NCBI RefSeq assembly: GCF_007995215.1 | Contig: NZ_VCDK01000007.1 | Coordinates: 27,482-91,481, forward strand | Length of the DNA stretch: 64,000 nucleotides | Source: Shimia ponticola | GTDB taxonomy: Bacteria; Pseudomonadota; Alphaproteobacteria; Rhodobacterales; Rhodobacteraceae | Reading direction: 5' to 3' | Part shown: in pieces, positions 33,421-42,260 of the stretch | Position numbering within the stretch: the stretch's first letter is position 1 | How the letters are laid out: every line of letters starts with the position of its first letter | Made by a program: the position numbers and the translations under genes | The notes under the pieces: generated by a model | What the model saw: the letters and a program-made list of their open reading frames with translations, nothing else | What the model was told of the DNA's origin: nothing | Databases searched by the model: none

Positions 33421-35647
33421 GGGTCGGATCGCGCTCGGCATTATTCTCCTGACCCTTCTCAGTGCGGGGTTTGGATATGTCTTTGCGAGTGCGTTCCTGA
33501 CGTTTCGCGACCTTGGCTTGCGCGCGGAGATCGATTTTCTGTGGCTCGCCAGGAATTACCTGAGCCTCCGTCAGGTGCGTCCCGATGATTTTCAACTGGC
33601 CAATCTCATCATTGGCGGTACGACCTTTGCGGGCATGCTCCTGAGCGCGGTCCTATCCGGCACCGCATTGACGAAGTTCGGCAAGACCCATTGGCAGCGG
33701 GCTGGGGAGTTGAAGCGCAACGGCTTTTTCACGGCGCCGGGGAGCGGGTTCATCCTCGGCAAAATGACCTCGCCCAGGCGGCGAGGCAGGTATCTGTCCT
33801 CCAGCGTCTATCCTCATGTGCTTTGCGTGGCCCCGACTGGGCGCGGGAAGACGACCGGCTTCGTGATCCCGAACCTGCTGACATTCCGCGGCAGCGCTGT
33901 TGTTCTCGACGTGAAGGGCGAGAATTTCGAGGCGACGGCCCGACACCGGGCGGCAGAGGGGGATGATGTCTATCGTTTCGCCCCCACGGACTGGAACGAC
34001 CGCCGGTCGCATCGCTACAACCCGCTCCTCAGGATCGCCGGCCTCCGCGATCCCAACCAGCAGCAGATGGAGCTGCAGCTCCTCGCAACGCTCTTTCTGC
34101 AGACGGACAACGATCGAACGTCCGGCCTGCTCAAAGGCGGGATCGATCTCTTTGTTGCGGCGGGCCTGCTTGCCTTCGAGCGTAAGCGCCCCACACTCGG
34201 CGAAATCTACCGCATCACGGCGTCCGGTGGGGACAAGCGCAAGGAGTTCATGAAGCGGCGTGACGAGGTGCAGAACACGGCGGCGAAGCTGATCTTCGAG
34301 CGGATGGCCTCAACGAACAACGACACGCTGACCTCCTATATCTCTCTCCTGATGACCTCCGGCCTCGATCAGTGGAGCAACCCAGCCATCGATGCCGCGA
34401 CCTCCACGTCGGATTTCGACTTCCGGACCATTCGCAAGAAGCCGTTTTCGGTCTACCTGGTTGTGGCCCCGAACATGGTGCGCCCCATGGCGGCGCTGAT
34501 CCGGTTGTTTTTCTCCGACTTGATTGCTTCCCTGCAGGATCGGGAGCCGGGTCCGGACGAGCCCTGGCCGGTGATGATCATGCTTGATGAGTTCAATCGG
34601 CTCGGGAAAATGCCAATCGTTGTCGAAAGCATCGAGACCTTGCGGTCTTATCGCGGTCACCTGGCGATCGTGACCCAGACCATCCCGGCGCTCGATGAAA
34701 TCTACGGCGAGAACACCCGCCGCGCTTTGCAGGGGAATGCCGGGATCAAGCTCTATCTCACACCGTCCGATGAGAAGACCGTCGAGGAGTTGAGTGGCGC
34801 GGTCGGCATGACCACCAAACGTGTGGTCACCCGTTCACGCTCCATCGGCCGCAATCCGTTCGAGGGGCGCAGCATGTCCGAGCGCACGGAAGAGACATCG
34901 CTTCTGCCGAAGGATGAAGCCCGGCGCATGTCGCTTGATGACATCGTCATGGTCGTGGATGCCCAGATGCCAGTGCGGGCAAAGCGCATTCGGTATTTCG
35001 ACGACCCGTTCTTCAAGAGCATTCACAAGGCACAGTCAGGCGAGTTGCCGTTCCCGGAAGTGGCTCCTGCAGAAGAACCTCGAGATGATGCAACTGGGCA
35101 GACGGAAAGGGGCGCGCCCCACGTGGAAGAAGTTGAGGCCAAAGCGGAAGGCGTAGAGGCGCGGTCATCCCGCAAAGCTCCGTCGAAGATGGATAGAACA
35201 AGTATTGCTGCCGCACAAACCACGGCGTCCATGGGCACGACGCTTACCACCAGTCGGCGCAAGAAGAGTTCGAAGGCGCTTCGCGAAGTTGGTTTGACCA
35301 CAGATCAGGCTGAGCCAGACCTTCCGGTACAGCAGAGTTTCAAGCTGACAGACATGATCGCCGGTGACGGAGCAGACGCCAAAGCTGCCGTCCAATCGAC
35401 GATCTCCGCTCTTGCGGAAATTGGTGCGGAGGACCTGGCAGGGCAGGGCGGGGGCGCAGCGTCGGGCAAGGCAATTGTGGCTGCAGCCGATGCAGAGGCC
35501 GATTCAGAAGGTGATGGTGATACATCTCCCGTGAGCGAGGGCATTGAGGATGGCGTCGACATCGGCGAAATCACGAAGCATCGTGTACGGGATGAAGAGG
35601 ATATCGAGGCAGAATTCAGAGAACAAGCGCTCACACACAAGGCCTAG
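33413..35647 (+). CDS. virD4: VirD4-type coupling protein
   Basis: A 744-residue inner-membrane ATPase: two N-terminal membrane helices (~residues 8-30 and 62-84), Walker A PTGRGKTT at 141-148, Walker B VMIMLDEFNRLGK, and the conserved IVTQTIPALDEIYG block. The last ~180 residues are low-complexity, acidic and Ala/Ser-rich, a likely disordered extension. It couples the relaxosome to the virB secretion channel. Its start overlaps the relaxase stop. Confidence 0.93.
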   Translation: MDRGRIALGIILLTLLSAGFGYVFASAFLTFRDLGLRAEIDFLWLARNYLSLRQVRPDDFQLANLIIGGTTFAGMLLSAVLSGTALTKFGKTHWQRAGELKRNGFFTAPGSGFILGKMTSPRRRGRYLSSSVYPHVLCVAPTGRGKTTGFVIPNLLTFRGSAVVLDVKGENFEATARHRAAEGDDVYRFAPTDWNDRRSHRYNPLLRIAGLRDPNQQQMELQLLATLFLQTDNDRTSGLLKGGIDLFVAAGLLAFERKRPTLGEIYRITASGGDKRKEFMKRRDEVQNTAAKLIFERMASTNNDTLTSYISLLMTSGLDQWSNPAIDAATSTSDFDFRTIRKKPFSVYLVVAPNMVRPMAALIRLFFSDLIASLQDREPGPDEPWPVMIMLDEFNRLGKMPIVVESIETLRSYRGHLAIVTQTIPALDEIYGENTRRALQGNAGIKLYLTPSDEKTVEELSGAVGMTTKRVVTRSRSIGRNPFEGRSMSERTEETSLLPKDEARRMSLDDIVMVVDAQMPVRAKRIRYFDDPFFKSIHKAQSGELPFPEVAPAEEPRDDATGQTERGAPHVEEVEAKAEGVEARSSRKAPSKMDRTSIAAAQTTASMGTTLTTSRRKKSSKALREVGLTTDQAEPDLPVQQSFKLTDMIAGDGADAKAAVQSTISALAEIGAEDLAGQGGGAASGKAIVAAADAEADSEGDGDTSPVSEGIEDGVDIGEITKHRVRDEEDIEAEFREQALTHKA

Positions 35648-35798
35648 TTGCTCCTACAAAAAGACAGCGGACCTTCAACATTCTGTGCCAGAAGGTCAGG
35701 TGTGCGGACAAAGCTGCGTCCAAATCTTCTCTTTGAATGTTGGCAATAACGCCTCATGTGCCGCCGAGGGCATGAAAGAACTTATTTGAGTTTGCAAC

Positions 35799-36575
35799 TT
35801 AGGTTGCCAAACACGAATTACCTTCTTCCTGCTCGATCAGTTTGCGAAGCGAATTTGACGGGAGTGCCCCCATGAAGACGGTTCGTCCTACCGCAAATGC
35901 GGGGGTTCCGAAAAAGCCAAAGACCTGTGCGATCGCTGCGCTCAGTTTCAGGCGGCGTTCGATGGCATCGGACTGCATGTCTTGGAGCAGCTTATCCGCG
36001 TCAAGACCGAGACCGTTTGCGATGGACGCCACAAAACGTTCATCCGTCACCGCAGGTGTTCGCATCAGTCGTGCGTGCAACTGACGGTATTGGCCCTGCA
36101 TATCAGCGGCGAGGACGGCGCGGCTGGCCACTGCGGACGCGACACCCAAAAGAGGAAGCTGGTGGCGCACGATGTGAAAGGTCCCGGGCTGGTTTGCCTC
36201 AAGTTCAACAAGCCGGTCATCCATGACGCGGCAGATCGGGCAGGCGAAATCGGAAAACATTGCGACCGGGACCGTTTCGGATGGCGCGTCCCCGAAGAAG
36301 GACGCGCAGGGATTTGATCGGACAAACGCTTGTAGTTCCATATCGGCCTCGGTTTCCCTCGGGCTAGTGTCCAGACCGGCGAAGATGGCCGCGCCTGGCG
36401 TAGAGGCGCCTGTGCCGCCCAATCGCCGAAAGGGCGACAGGCCGGGTATCTCTTCGAACTCAAAATCTGGCTGTCCGAGCGAGGCGAGATAGGGAACGCC
36501 TTTCACCCATCCCACCAAGGCGATAGCTCCGCCAGCCAGCATCGCCCGCCGCTTCAACTTTGTTTCGCCCACCAT
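35799..36575 (-). CDS. DsbA-family thiol-disulfide protein
   Basis: A 258-residue exported protein. The N-terminus has a twin-arginine-like KRRAMLAGG followed by a hydrophobic segment. The thioredoxin-fold domain carries CPIC at 112-115 (SDFACPICRVMDD) and a cis-proline region FFGTPAFAVG. It probably makes or repairs disulfides in the periplasm. The ATG overlaps the stop of the glutaredoxin-MauE gene, so the two form an operon likely under the CsoR box. Confidence 0.83.
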   Translation of the reverse strand: MVGETKLKRRAMLAGGAIALVGWVKGVPYLASLGQPDFEFEEIPGLSPFRRLGGTGASTPGAAIFAGLDTSPRETEADMELQAFVRSNPCASFFGDAPSETVPVAMFSDFACPICRVMDDRLVELEANQPGTFHIVRHQLPLLGVASAVASRAVLAADMQGQYRQLHARLMRTPAVTDERFVASIANGLGLDADKLLQDMQSDAIERRLKLSAAIAQVFGFFGTPAFAVGRTVFMGALPSNSLRKLIEQEEGNSCLAT

Positions 36576-37363
36576 CAGGTTACGAACAGGATCAGCATAG
36601 TGACAGACATCCCCATCATCATCAGGTTTTCGGTCAGGCTGACGAAGCCCAGCGGGACGTTCGAGTTTCCGCCGACGCAAGCGCATTTCAGCTCTCGCTT
36701 GTCGATGTAGACCGCTTTGAACACGCTGACAGCGCCGATTGTCGAGACGAATAAAGCAGCAGGGGCAGAGAGCCAGGTCAGCATCATGCCTGTCATCAAA
36801 ATACCCGCTCCGGTTTCCACGAAGGGGTAGATATAGGCATAGGGTACCCATTTTCGCGCGAGCAGATCGTAGTTCAGGAACATTGTCGTGAACCCCTCAA
36901 TATCGCGCAGCTTCTGCATACCGAGGAGGATCATGGAGACCGACACAAACCAACCAAGCGTCTGCCAAGTGATCGTGCCGAGGAACCCGATCGACAGCGC
37001 CACCGCTGTCAGGGCCGCGACCGCAAAAAGGTACAAGACAGGACGGTAGGTGGTCGCCTTCGGGTCCCATCCCGTCAGCTTTTCGCGCAGGTCAGTGTAG
37101 CCGCCAACGCGTTCGCCTTCGATCCAGGCCTGGGGCGTGGTCTGCACGCCATGCTGGGCCTTGAAGGCGTCAACCTCGGCGCGGGTGCGGAACAGGCGGT
37201 CATCCACGTCATAGCCTTGCCGCTCGAGAAGCCAGCGCGCCTTTTGGCCAGAGGGGCAGAGGTGGTCAGGGAGCGCCATCCGATAGAGCACCGCTGTTTT
37301 GCCGGTGGCGGCTTTGACCGGATCGGTTTGGATGTTGGCAGCATCGCGGGTGTCCTTGGGCAT
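36575..37363 (-). CDS. Glutaredoxin-MauE/DoxX fusion membrane protein
   Basis: A 262-residue fusion. Residues ~20-95 are a glutaredoxin domain with LCPSGQKAR (single active-site cysteine with CPSG), TTPQAWI and a GGYTDL motif. Residues ~105-262 hold four to five membrane helices of the MauE/DoxX type. MauE proteins support disulfide formation with a periplasmic partner, which the DsbA-like neighbour could be. The gene is divergent from csoR with a metal-regulator-type palindrome between them. Confidence 0.82.
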   Translation of the reverse strand: MPKDTRDAANIQTDPVKAATGKTAVLYRMALPDHLCPSGQKARWLLERQGYDVDDRLFRTRAEVDAFKAQHGVQTTPQAWIEGERVGGYTDLREKLTGWDPKATTYRPVLYLFAVAALTAVALSIGFLGTITWQTLGWFVSVSMILLGMQKLRDIEGFTTMFLNYDLLARKWVPYAYIYPFVETGAGILMTGMMLTWLSAPAALFVSTIGAVSVFKAVYIDKRELKCACVGGNSNVPLGFVSLTENLMMMGMSVTMLILFVT

Positions 37364-37423
37364 TGGTCTCTCCGTTTCGGGGCGGTGTTCTGGGGCAAAG
37401 CTTGCGTAGTCGGCTTCTGTCCT

Positions 37424-37444
37424 ATATACCCCCATGGGGTATAT
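37424..37444. promoter_or_regulatory. CsoR-type operator 1
   Basis: ATATACCCC (37424-37432) and GGGGTATAT (37436-37444) are perfect nine-base arms with a three-base centre. The G-tract palindrome with AT ends is the CsoR/RcnR operator form. It lies between the divergent redox operon and csoR. Confidence 0.75.
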
Positions 37445-37495
37445 GTTCAAGAGACCACCTCTGAGGCCGCACCCCTCGACTTTGCCAGTCCCCCG

Positions 37496-37783
37496 ATGCA
37501 AAAAGATTCCATGCACGAGAACCGCGACGCCACATTGAAACGCCTCAAGCGCCTTGAAGGGCAGGTCCGTGGAATCGCCCGGATGGTAGAAGAAGATCGC
37601 TATTGCGTGGATGTCCTGACGCAAATCGCGGCCGTGCGTGCGGCGCTCAAGGGTGTTGAGAAGCTCGTCATCGATGATCATGCCGCGCATTGCATCGAAG
37701 ATGCGCTCGCCTCAGGCGATCGCGAAGATCAACGGGCCAAGTTCACCGAATTGCTTGAGTTGCTCGACAAGGCGCGCGGTTAG
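37496..37783 (+). CDS. csoR: CsoR-family copper-sensing repressor
   Basis: A 95-residue all-helical DUF156 repressor (ATLKRLKRLEGQVRGIARMV). The metal ligands follow the copper pattern: YC, then 24 residues to H in DDHAAHC, then x3-C, i.e. C-x24-H-x3-C. It should leave its GC-centred operators when Cu(I) binds. Start is ATG 37496 or 37511; neither has a clear ribosome-binding site. Its 3' end converges with copD. Confidence 0.9.
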   Translation: MQKDSMHENRDATLKRLKRLEGQVRGIARMVEEDRYCVDVLTQIAAVRAALKGVEKLVIDDHAAHCIEDALASGDREDQRAKFTELLELLDKARG

Positions 37784-37787
37784 TTGA

Positions 37788-38666
37788 TCAGAGATTGACA
37801 GGCGGCGTTGTCACGCTGGTGATGGTTGCGGTTGCCAAAAGGTTCAGGACAACAGCCAACATTTCCCAGGAAATCGACCGCCGAAGGGTTCGCTCTGCCC
37901 CCGGTTTTTCAGCGCGCAGTGCGGGAACAAAGCGGACCTTGTTCAACGCGGCGAGGCCAAGCAGGGCAGCGACAATCGCGACCTTGAGCAAAAGCCCCAA
38001 GCCATATGCGGTGCCAAACAACGCGGCCAGCGATCCAGACAAAAGATAGGCAAGCGCCGTGCCTGCAAGAATCAGGATAGCGACCGCAAAGGCCGCAACT
38101 GTTCCAAAGTGGTGCAGCACACCGGCGCCGTCCGGCGACAGAGCCGCGCGGCGCAAAGGCGCAAGCGCACCGACCCAGAACGCGGCAGCCAGAAGGTGTA
38201 GCACCAGCAAGATTGCCAAAGCGGCCCTCGGCGCTCCCAGAGTATGCCCGACCTGTGCGAAGGAAACCGCAACGGCGAGGCTGCCCGCCAAAGCAATCCA
38301 TTGGCCGACCCGGGGGATCAGGATGGCCAGTATCGCCACCCAGCCAAGCCCACGCCAAATCGCGGCGGTGCCAAGCGGGCTTTCCCAGACAAAGCCAAGC
38401 ATCATTGGGTCCGTTGCGCCCTCAAACCCCATGCCAGAGATGCGGGCCGCGCGGATGCCAAAGCGCAGGGCCAGCACGGCAAGGCCAATCAGCGCGGCAG
38501 CAATGGCCAGACGCCGGGCAAGGCGCAGCACAGACGCATCAGCCCGGCCGGCGAAAAAGGCGACAAACAGCACGCCGCCCATCGCCATGAGCGCCGCGCC
38601 ATAGTCCAGCGCCTTGGCCAAGATAGCCAAAACAGCAAGACCGTCGATGGGGGCCAGTCCGGTCAC
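37788..38666 (-). CDS. copD: CopD-family copper resistance membrane protein
   Basis: A 292-residue inner-membrane protein with about eight hydrophobic helices, of the CopD/PcoD type. It works with CopC in copper transfer across the inner membrane. Its start overlaps the copC stop, giving the usual copC-copD order on the minus strand. Confidence 0.87.
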   Translation of the reverse strand: MTGLAPIDGLAVLAILAKALDYGAALMAMGGVLFVAFFAGRADASVLRLARRLAIAAALIGLAVLALRFGIRAARISGMGFEGATDPMMLGFVWESPLGTAAIWRGLGWVAILAILIPRVGQWIALAGSLAVAVSFAQVGHTLGAPRAALAILLVLHLLAAAFWVGALAPLRRAALSPDGAGVLHHFGTVAAFAVAILILAGTALAYLLSGSLAALFGTAYGLGLLLKVAIVAALLGLAALNKVRFVPALRAEKPGAERTLRRSISWEMLAVVLNLLATATITSVTTPPVNL

Positions 38667-39007
38667 TCAGTCACCGTGAAGGAAAAGCTGCCCTGCATGG
38701 GATGCCCGTCTGAGGCCATGCCGCGCCATTCGAAAAGGTAATCTCCCGGCGCGAGTGCCTCTGACGGCATCGCCCGGAATTCTTCGGCAGGCTCCATCCC
38801 GGTTTCGCGTTCGATCGCGATATCTGCGCCCCCCGCGGTCAGCGTGACGGAGATAATGCGCATCGGATCATCGAAGCGCATAGACAATTCGGGCACCTCT
38901 GAAACAGTGGCCCCATCGCCGGGCGTGGTGGCTTCGGATTTGGAATGCGCCGCAGAAAGGATCGGGGTCATTGCAACCACCAAGCCAAGAAGCGTTTTTC
39001 TAATCAT
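38663..39007 (-). CDS. copC: CopC-type periplasmic copper-binding protein
   Basis: A 114-residue exported beta-barrel protein. The signal peptide ends LSAAHS, leaving a histidine at or near the mature N-terminus; a second histidine is in SDGHPMQG. These are the Cu(II) ligands of CopC. The STTPGDGATV/PELSMRF pattern is typical of the family. Confidence 0.88.
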   Translation of the reverse strand: MIRKTLLGLVVAMTPILSAAHSKSEATTPGDGATVSEVPELSMRFDDPMRIISVTLTAGGADIAIERETGMEPAEEFRAMPSEALAPGDYLFEWRGMASDGHPMQGSFSFTVTE

Positions 39008-39019
39008 TTTGGGTTTCCT

Positions 39020-39484
39020 CTATTCGGACCGGGCATTGAGTTCATCGTGATAGGCACGCAGATCCTCCGGCCAAGTCGATTTGATGAAGGACAGCACTGC
39101 GATGATTTCCGCATCACTGAGCACGCCGTCATAGATTGGCATGCCCGAGGGCGGTGCATTCTCCATCAGCCCGGCCAGCCCGTATTTAGTAAGGGTAAAG
39201 AGCGTTTCATCGTCGTGATGCCATGTATGGCCCGTCGCGTCATGAGGCGGCGCGGGAAGCAAGCCATCCGCGTCGCGTATCTGCCAGTTCGGGGCCCCTT
39301 CCAGCCGCGCACCATGGCAAGCTGCGCAGTGCTCTGCATAGAGGCTTTGCCCAAGCGCGACCGCGTCTGCGTCATCAGGCGTCAGAAGGCCGGTCGCATC
39401 GGACGACCCGGCCATCACGATCACTGCGGCCAGACCGGCAAGCGCAAGCCCGCCGGTCACCAACAGGTTTGTGCGCGTCACCAT
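39020..39484 (-). CDS. c-type cytochrome
   Basis: A 154-residue protein with an N-terminal membrane or signal segment and one haem motif CAACH near residue 56 (YAEHCAACHG); a GMPIY segment provides the methionine ligand. In copper-resistance clusters such monohaem cytochromes may link copper redox chemistry to the respiratory chain. Its start abuts the DUF411 stop. Confidence 0.85.
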   Translation of the reverse strand: MVTRTNLLVTGGLALAGLAAVIVMAGSSDATGLLTPDDADAVALGQSLYAEHCAACHGARLEGAPNWQIRDADGLLPAPPHDATGHTWHHDDETLFTLTKYGLAGLMENAPPSGMPIYDGVLSDAEIIAVLSFIKSTWPEDLRAYHDELNARSE

Positions 39485-39951
39485 CAGACGTCGAACGGTT
39501 GTGCCATCCCCGCGCGGTAGAACACCGCTCCGGCCCCAGCCGCGCCACCAAAGGCAATCACGTCATAGCGGGCGCTTGGATCGTCGCCCATGCCGGGCGA
39601 GCCCATGGGCATACCGGGAACCGCCAGCCCCTTGATGTCTGGCCTGTCCCGCAGCACCGCTTCCAAGGCCTCAAAGGGCACATGGCCTTCGAAGACGTAA
39701 CCATCGGCCTCAACCGTGTGACAAGACGCGAGCTCAAGCGGAACGCCGCGTGCGGATTTCTGCGCCTCGGGATCGGTGAGTTCTTCGGTGGTCACCGCAT
39801 AGCCCCGTGCGCGGGCGAGATCAGCCCAGGCGTGGCAGCATCCGCAGCTGGGTGCGGTCAGCACATGCATCGGCGTGCCCGCCCGTGCGGGAAGGGCCGC
39901 AGCCATCAGAGCGGTTGCGGAAAGAGCGGAAAAATAACGACGTGTGATCAT
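39484..39951 (-). CDS. DUF411 metal-binding protein
   Basis: A 155-residue exported protein of the DUF411 family, frequent in copper and other metal-resistance loci. The CGCC motif (TAPSCGCCHAWAD) and a later SCHTVEADGYVFEGHVP segment are the family hallmarks. The N-terminus is a signal peptide with a twin-arginine-like RRYFSALSA. Likely a periplasmic copper chaperone or reductase; the exact role is not known to me. Confidence 0.85.
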   Translation of the reverse strand: MITRRYFSALSATALMAAALPARAGTPMHVLTAPSCGCCHAWADLARARGYAVTTEELTDPEAQKSARGVPLELASCHTVEADGYVFEGHVPFEALEAVLRDRPDIKGLAVPGMPMGSPGMGDDPSARYDVIAFGGAAGAGAVFYRAGMAQPFDV

Positions 39952-40009
39952 GTTGATCGGTCCTTTTGTTGGAAAGTTGAACGGAATGCGAGCCAGCGCC
40001 CGTTAAGGT

Positions 40010-40345
40010 TCAAACTTTCGGAGGACCCGTTGGGACAGCCAGTGTCCGCCCGATCAAACTCAACTCGGAGGCCGCAGAACTATCAGTCACCGTCGCGGTG
40101 AGAGAAATTGGCGCAACCATCGCACCTGCCAGGAGATCGCCAAAACAAGAGGCTGATCCTTTGCCGTTGACGGCATCACAGCATTCGGCGAGCGCCTGCT
40201 CTGAATCGCTCGGAACATCGCCATGTATCATGTCTGCATGGTGCCCCGCGTGATCCGACCCATGGTTCACGTCATGCATCACGGAGGCCAGGGAGGCACC
40301 CGTAAAAGCCACAACAAGCAAGATCGAGAGGATCACACGAAACAT
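40010..40345 (-). CDS. Small exported His/Cys-containing protein
   Basis: A 111-residue protein with a signal peptide (to about ASLAS) and a histidine cluster, HDVNHGSDHAGHHADMIHG, followed by two cysteines (ECCDAV). It should bind metal in the periplasm. The CsoR-type palindrome five bases before its start indicates copper control; it is the first gene of the run to copD. Confidence 0.75.
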   Translation of the reverse strand: MFRVILSILLVVAFTGASLASVMHDVNHGSDHAGHHADMIHGDVPSDSEQALAECCDAVNGKGSASCFGDLLAGAMVAPISLTATVTDSSAASELSLIGRTLAVPTGPPKV

Positions 40346-40349
40346 GCCA

Positions 40350-40368
40350 AATACCTACTGGGGGTATT
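40350..40368. promoter_or_regulatory. CsoR-type operator 2
   Basis: AATACC and GGTATT arms with a seven-base G-rich centre, lying just before the start of the gene at 40345. The layout matches operator 1 at 37424, so csoR probably controls both divergent metal operons. Confidence 0.6.
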
Positions 40369-40410
40369 GGGCTTTGACAAGTCACAGGGATGTATCGCCG
40401 TCAAACCCGC

Positions 40411-41007
40411 TCAGTCACAGCCATTGTGTTTGCGCCACATCTCAGGGTCATGGCCTTGCGGTACGCTTGCACAGGGATCAGCCGAATACCCGCGCAGGAT
40501 GGAATACTGGCTGACTTGGTCTTCGGTCAGCAAAGGCAAGGTCAAAAGGTGCGCATTTAGGTGAACAAGACGCAAAGCCGCCCGCGCGCCGCCTGCCTCT
40601 TGCACCAGTCGCTCCAGCATGGCGGCATCCGGTACGCCTTGTTGAAAGGCCAGATCGAGCGCTTGTTCCGCTGCCAAGAACCGCTCTCCGGCCTGGATCG
40701 CGTCTGCCTGCATCTGTGCGCGGATGGCTTCGATCTCGCTGTGTTGCTGGGCCGTCAGGCCGATGTCATCGGCAAGCTCCAAGAGATGCGTTGGCCCCGG
40801 CACGCCGTTGAGCTCGGCAGCACGCGCCAGCCCCCATCCGCCGCCACGCGCGATTTCGTCCAGATCCTGTTCGGACAAGGACTTGATCCTGCGTGTTTCC
40901 TCACCGGCATAGACCGACGGCGATGGGCTGTGACCCCCAGAATGGGTCTGGGCAGTGACCACATTGGGCAAAAGAACCAGAAGAAGTGCAAAGCGCCTGA
41001 AAGCCAT
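40411..41007 (-). CDS. Spy/CpxP-like periplasmic protein
   Basis: A 198-residue exported helical protein with a signal peptide (ends VVTAQ). A LTAQQHSEIEAIRAQMQ segment resembles the LTxxQ repeats of Spy/CpxP and periplasmic heavy-metal sensors, and a second copy may be LTEDQVSQYSIL. A histidine-containing stretch near the N-terminus and C-terminal H and C residues could bind metal. It is divergent from the Crp-family gene. Confidence 0.7.
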   Translation of the reverse strand: MAFRRFALLLVLLPNVVTAQTHSGGHSPSPSVYAGEETRRIKSLSEQDLDEIARGGGWGLARAAELNGVPGPTHLLELADDIGLTAQQHSEIEAIRAQMQADAIQAGERFLAAEQALDLAFQQGVPDAAMLERLVQEAGGARAALRLVHLNAHLLTLPLLTEDQVSQYSILRGYSADPCASVPQGHDPEMWRKHNGCD

Positions 41008-41072
41008 GTTTGAATTCCTTGATTGAGGCAGTTGTCAGGCAAAGGGATTGCACGGAATGCGGCATTCAGAAC

Positions 41073-41627
41073 ATGATAGAGATCATGTCTAATCACTGGT
41101 TCCATTGCTTTGAAGGCGCACCGACGCGCAAGCTGGAAGACGGCGGCATTCTGTTTCGACGGGAAGACCCGGTGGAATGGGCGTTCCTCGTTCGTGAAGG
41201 GCGGGTCTCTTTGCGCCGTCCATTGCAAGATGGCGGGTTACTGACCTTGCACATGGCAGATGCTGGAGAATTGGTGGCCGAAGCCTCGCTTTTCGCAGAT
41301 CACTATCACTGCGATGCAGTGGCCAACACACCAACGACCGTCTCCCTTCTCCCCAAAGCCCAAGTGCTGAGCGACCTGGAAAACGCTGCTGCATCGGACC
41401 GCCTCGCTATCAGAGCCTTTGAGCGGACAGCAAAGGAATTACAGAAAATGCGCACCCGCATCGAGATCATGCGCCTGCGGAAAGTGTCAGACCGGCTGGA
41501 TGCCTACCTCGAACTCTATGCTCCCCCAGACGCCGGCGGATGGGTGCATGTCGCAGACTGGATTGGTGTCTCTCCACCCGCTTTGTATCGCGAATTGGCT
41601 AAGCGTCGAGCAACAAGCTGCAATTGA
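41073..41627 (+). CDS. Crp/Fnr-family transcriptional regulator
   Basis: A ~184-residue regulator: cyclic-nucleotide-like beta domain (residues ~10-105, VREGRVSLRRPLQDGG), a dimer helix (RAFERTAKELQKMRTR) and a C-terminal winged helix ending WIGVSPPALYRELAKR. The start is uncertain. The ATG at 41073 leaves 65 bp for divergent promoters. TTG codons upstream (41010, 41022) would add a CTEC cysteine pair but crowd the neighbour. A role in sensing redox or metal stress is inferred from context. Confidence 0.78.
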   Translation: MIEIMSNHWFHCFEGAPTRKLEDGGILFRREDPVEWAFLVREGRVSLRRPLQDGGLLTLHMADAGELVAEASLFADHYHCDAVANTPTTVSLLPKAQVLSDLENAAASDRLAIRAFERTAKELQKMRTRIEIMRLRKVSDRLDAYLELYAPPDAGGWVHVADWIGVSPPALYRELAKRRATSCN

Positions 41628-41648
41628 TTGTATTCCAGCAATGTCGGC

Positions 41649-42260
41649 CTATCCCTTTTGCGGCGCTTTTCGTCTGAACTCTTCGGATGAGATATAAGCG
41701 ATGATCAATTTACAAACCGACCGCGCGGCGTTGTCCGTGGCCCGGCTTCTGTAGGCGGCGATATTCTGCGGTGTACGAAACAAAAGGGTCGCATTTTCGA
41801 TCAGGTCCACGGCATCAGATGCCTGCGAAGACGGAACCAAGCCAGTAACGATCGTTTCCAAATCTCTGCGCAGCGCGGCGACATGGGACTGAACCAGATC
41901 CATATGCGCGCTTGCGAGTTCGAGATAGGCCCGAAAGAGCTTGGGGTTTGCATCGAACCGGTCCCGCTTGATCCGAAGAATGCCCAAGAGCCAGCCTTCC
42001 AATCGCTCCTCTGCAGACTGATCTTTCCGCGCTGCATCGCGGGACACCGCTTCGACTTCATCAAACCACTTCGCGGCCAAAGCCCGCACCAAATCTGACT
42101 TGGTGGGAAAGAACGTGTGGACGTAGGACTGCGACATGCCCACACGTTCCGCCAAATCCGACAGAACCAATCGTCGCCCGTCTGATTGCTCCAGTTGCTT
42201 TTCAGCTTCGACAATCAGGCGAGCTTTGATCTTATCGGTATCTGGCTTCGGTCGTGCCAC
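41649..42260 (-). CDS. TetR-family regulator
   Basis: A 203-residue TetR protein with the N-terminal helix-turn-helix LSDLAERVGMSQSYVHTFFP and a helical ligand domain. The start is GTG, adjacent to the stop of the membrane methyltransferase gene with no gap. It probably binds the AT-rich inverted repeat 460 bp upstream and controls this two-gene operon. Confidence 0.87.
   Translation of the reverse strand: MARPKPDTDKIKARLIVEAEKQLEQSDGRRLVLSDLAERVGMSQSYVHTFFPTKSDLVRALAAKWFDEVEAVSRDAARKDQSAEERLEGWLLGILRIKRDRFDANPKLFRAYLELASAHMDLVQSHVAALRRDLETIVTGLVPSSQASDAVDLIENATLLFRTPQNIAAYRSRATDNAARSVCKLIIAYISSEEFRRKAPQKG

Noticed and set aside
41010..41072. Upstream TTG starts that would give the Crp-family protein a CTEC motif
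   Set aside because: They would nearly abut the divergent gene at 41007 and leave no promoter space; kept only as an alternative.
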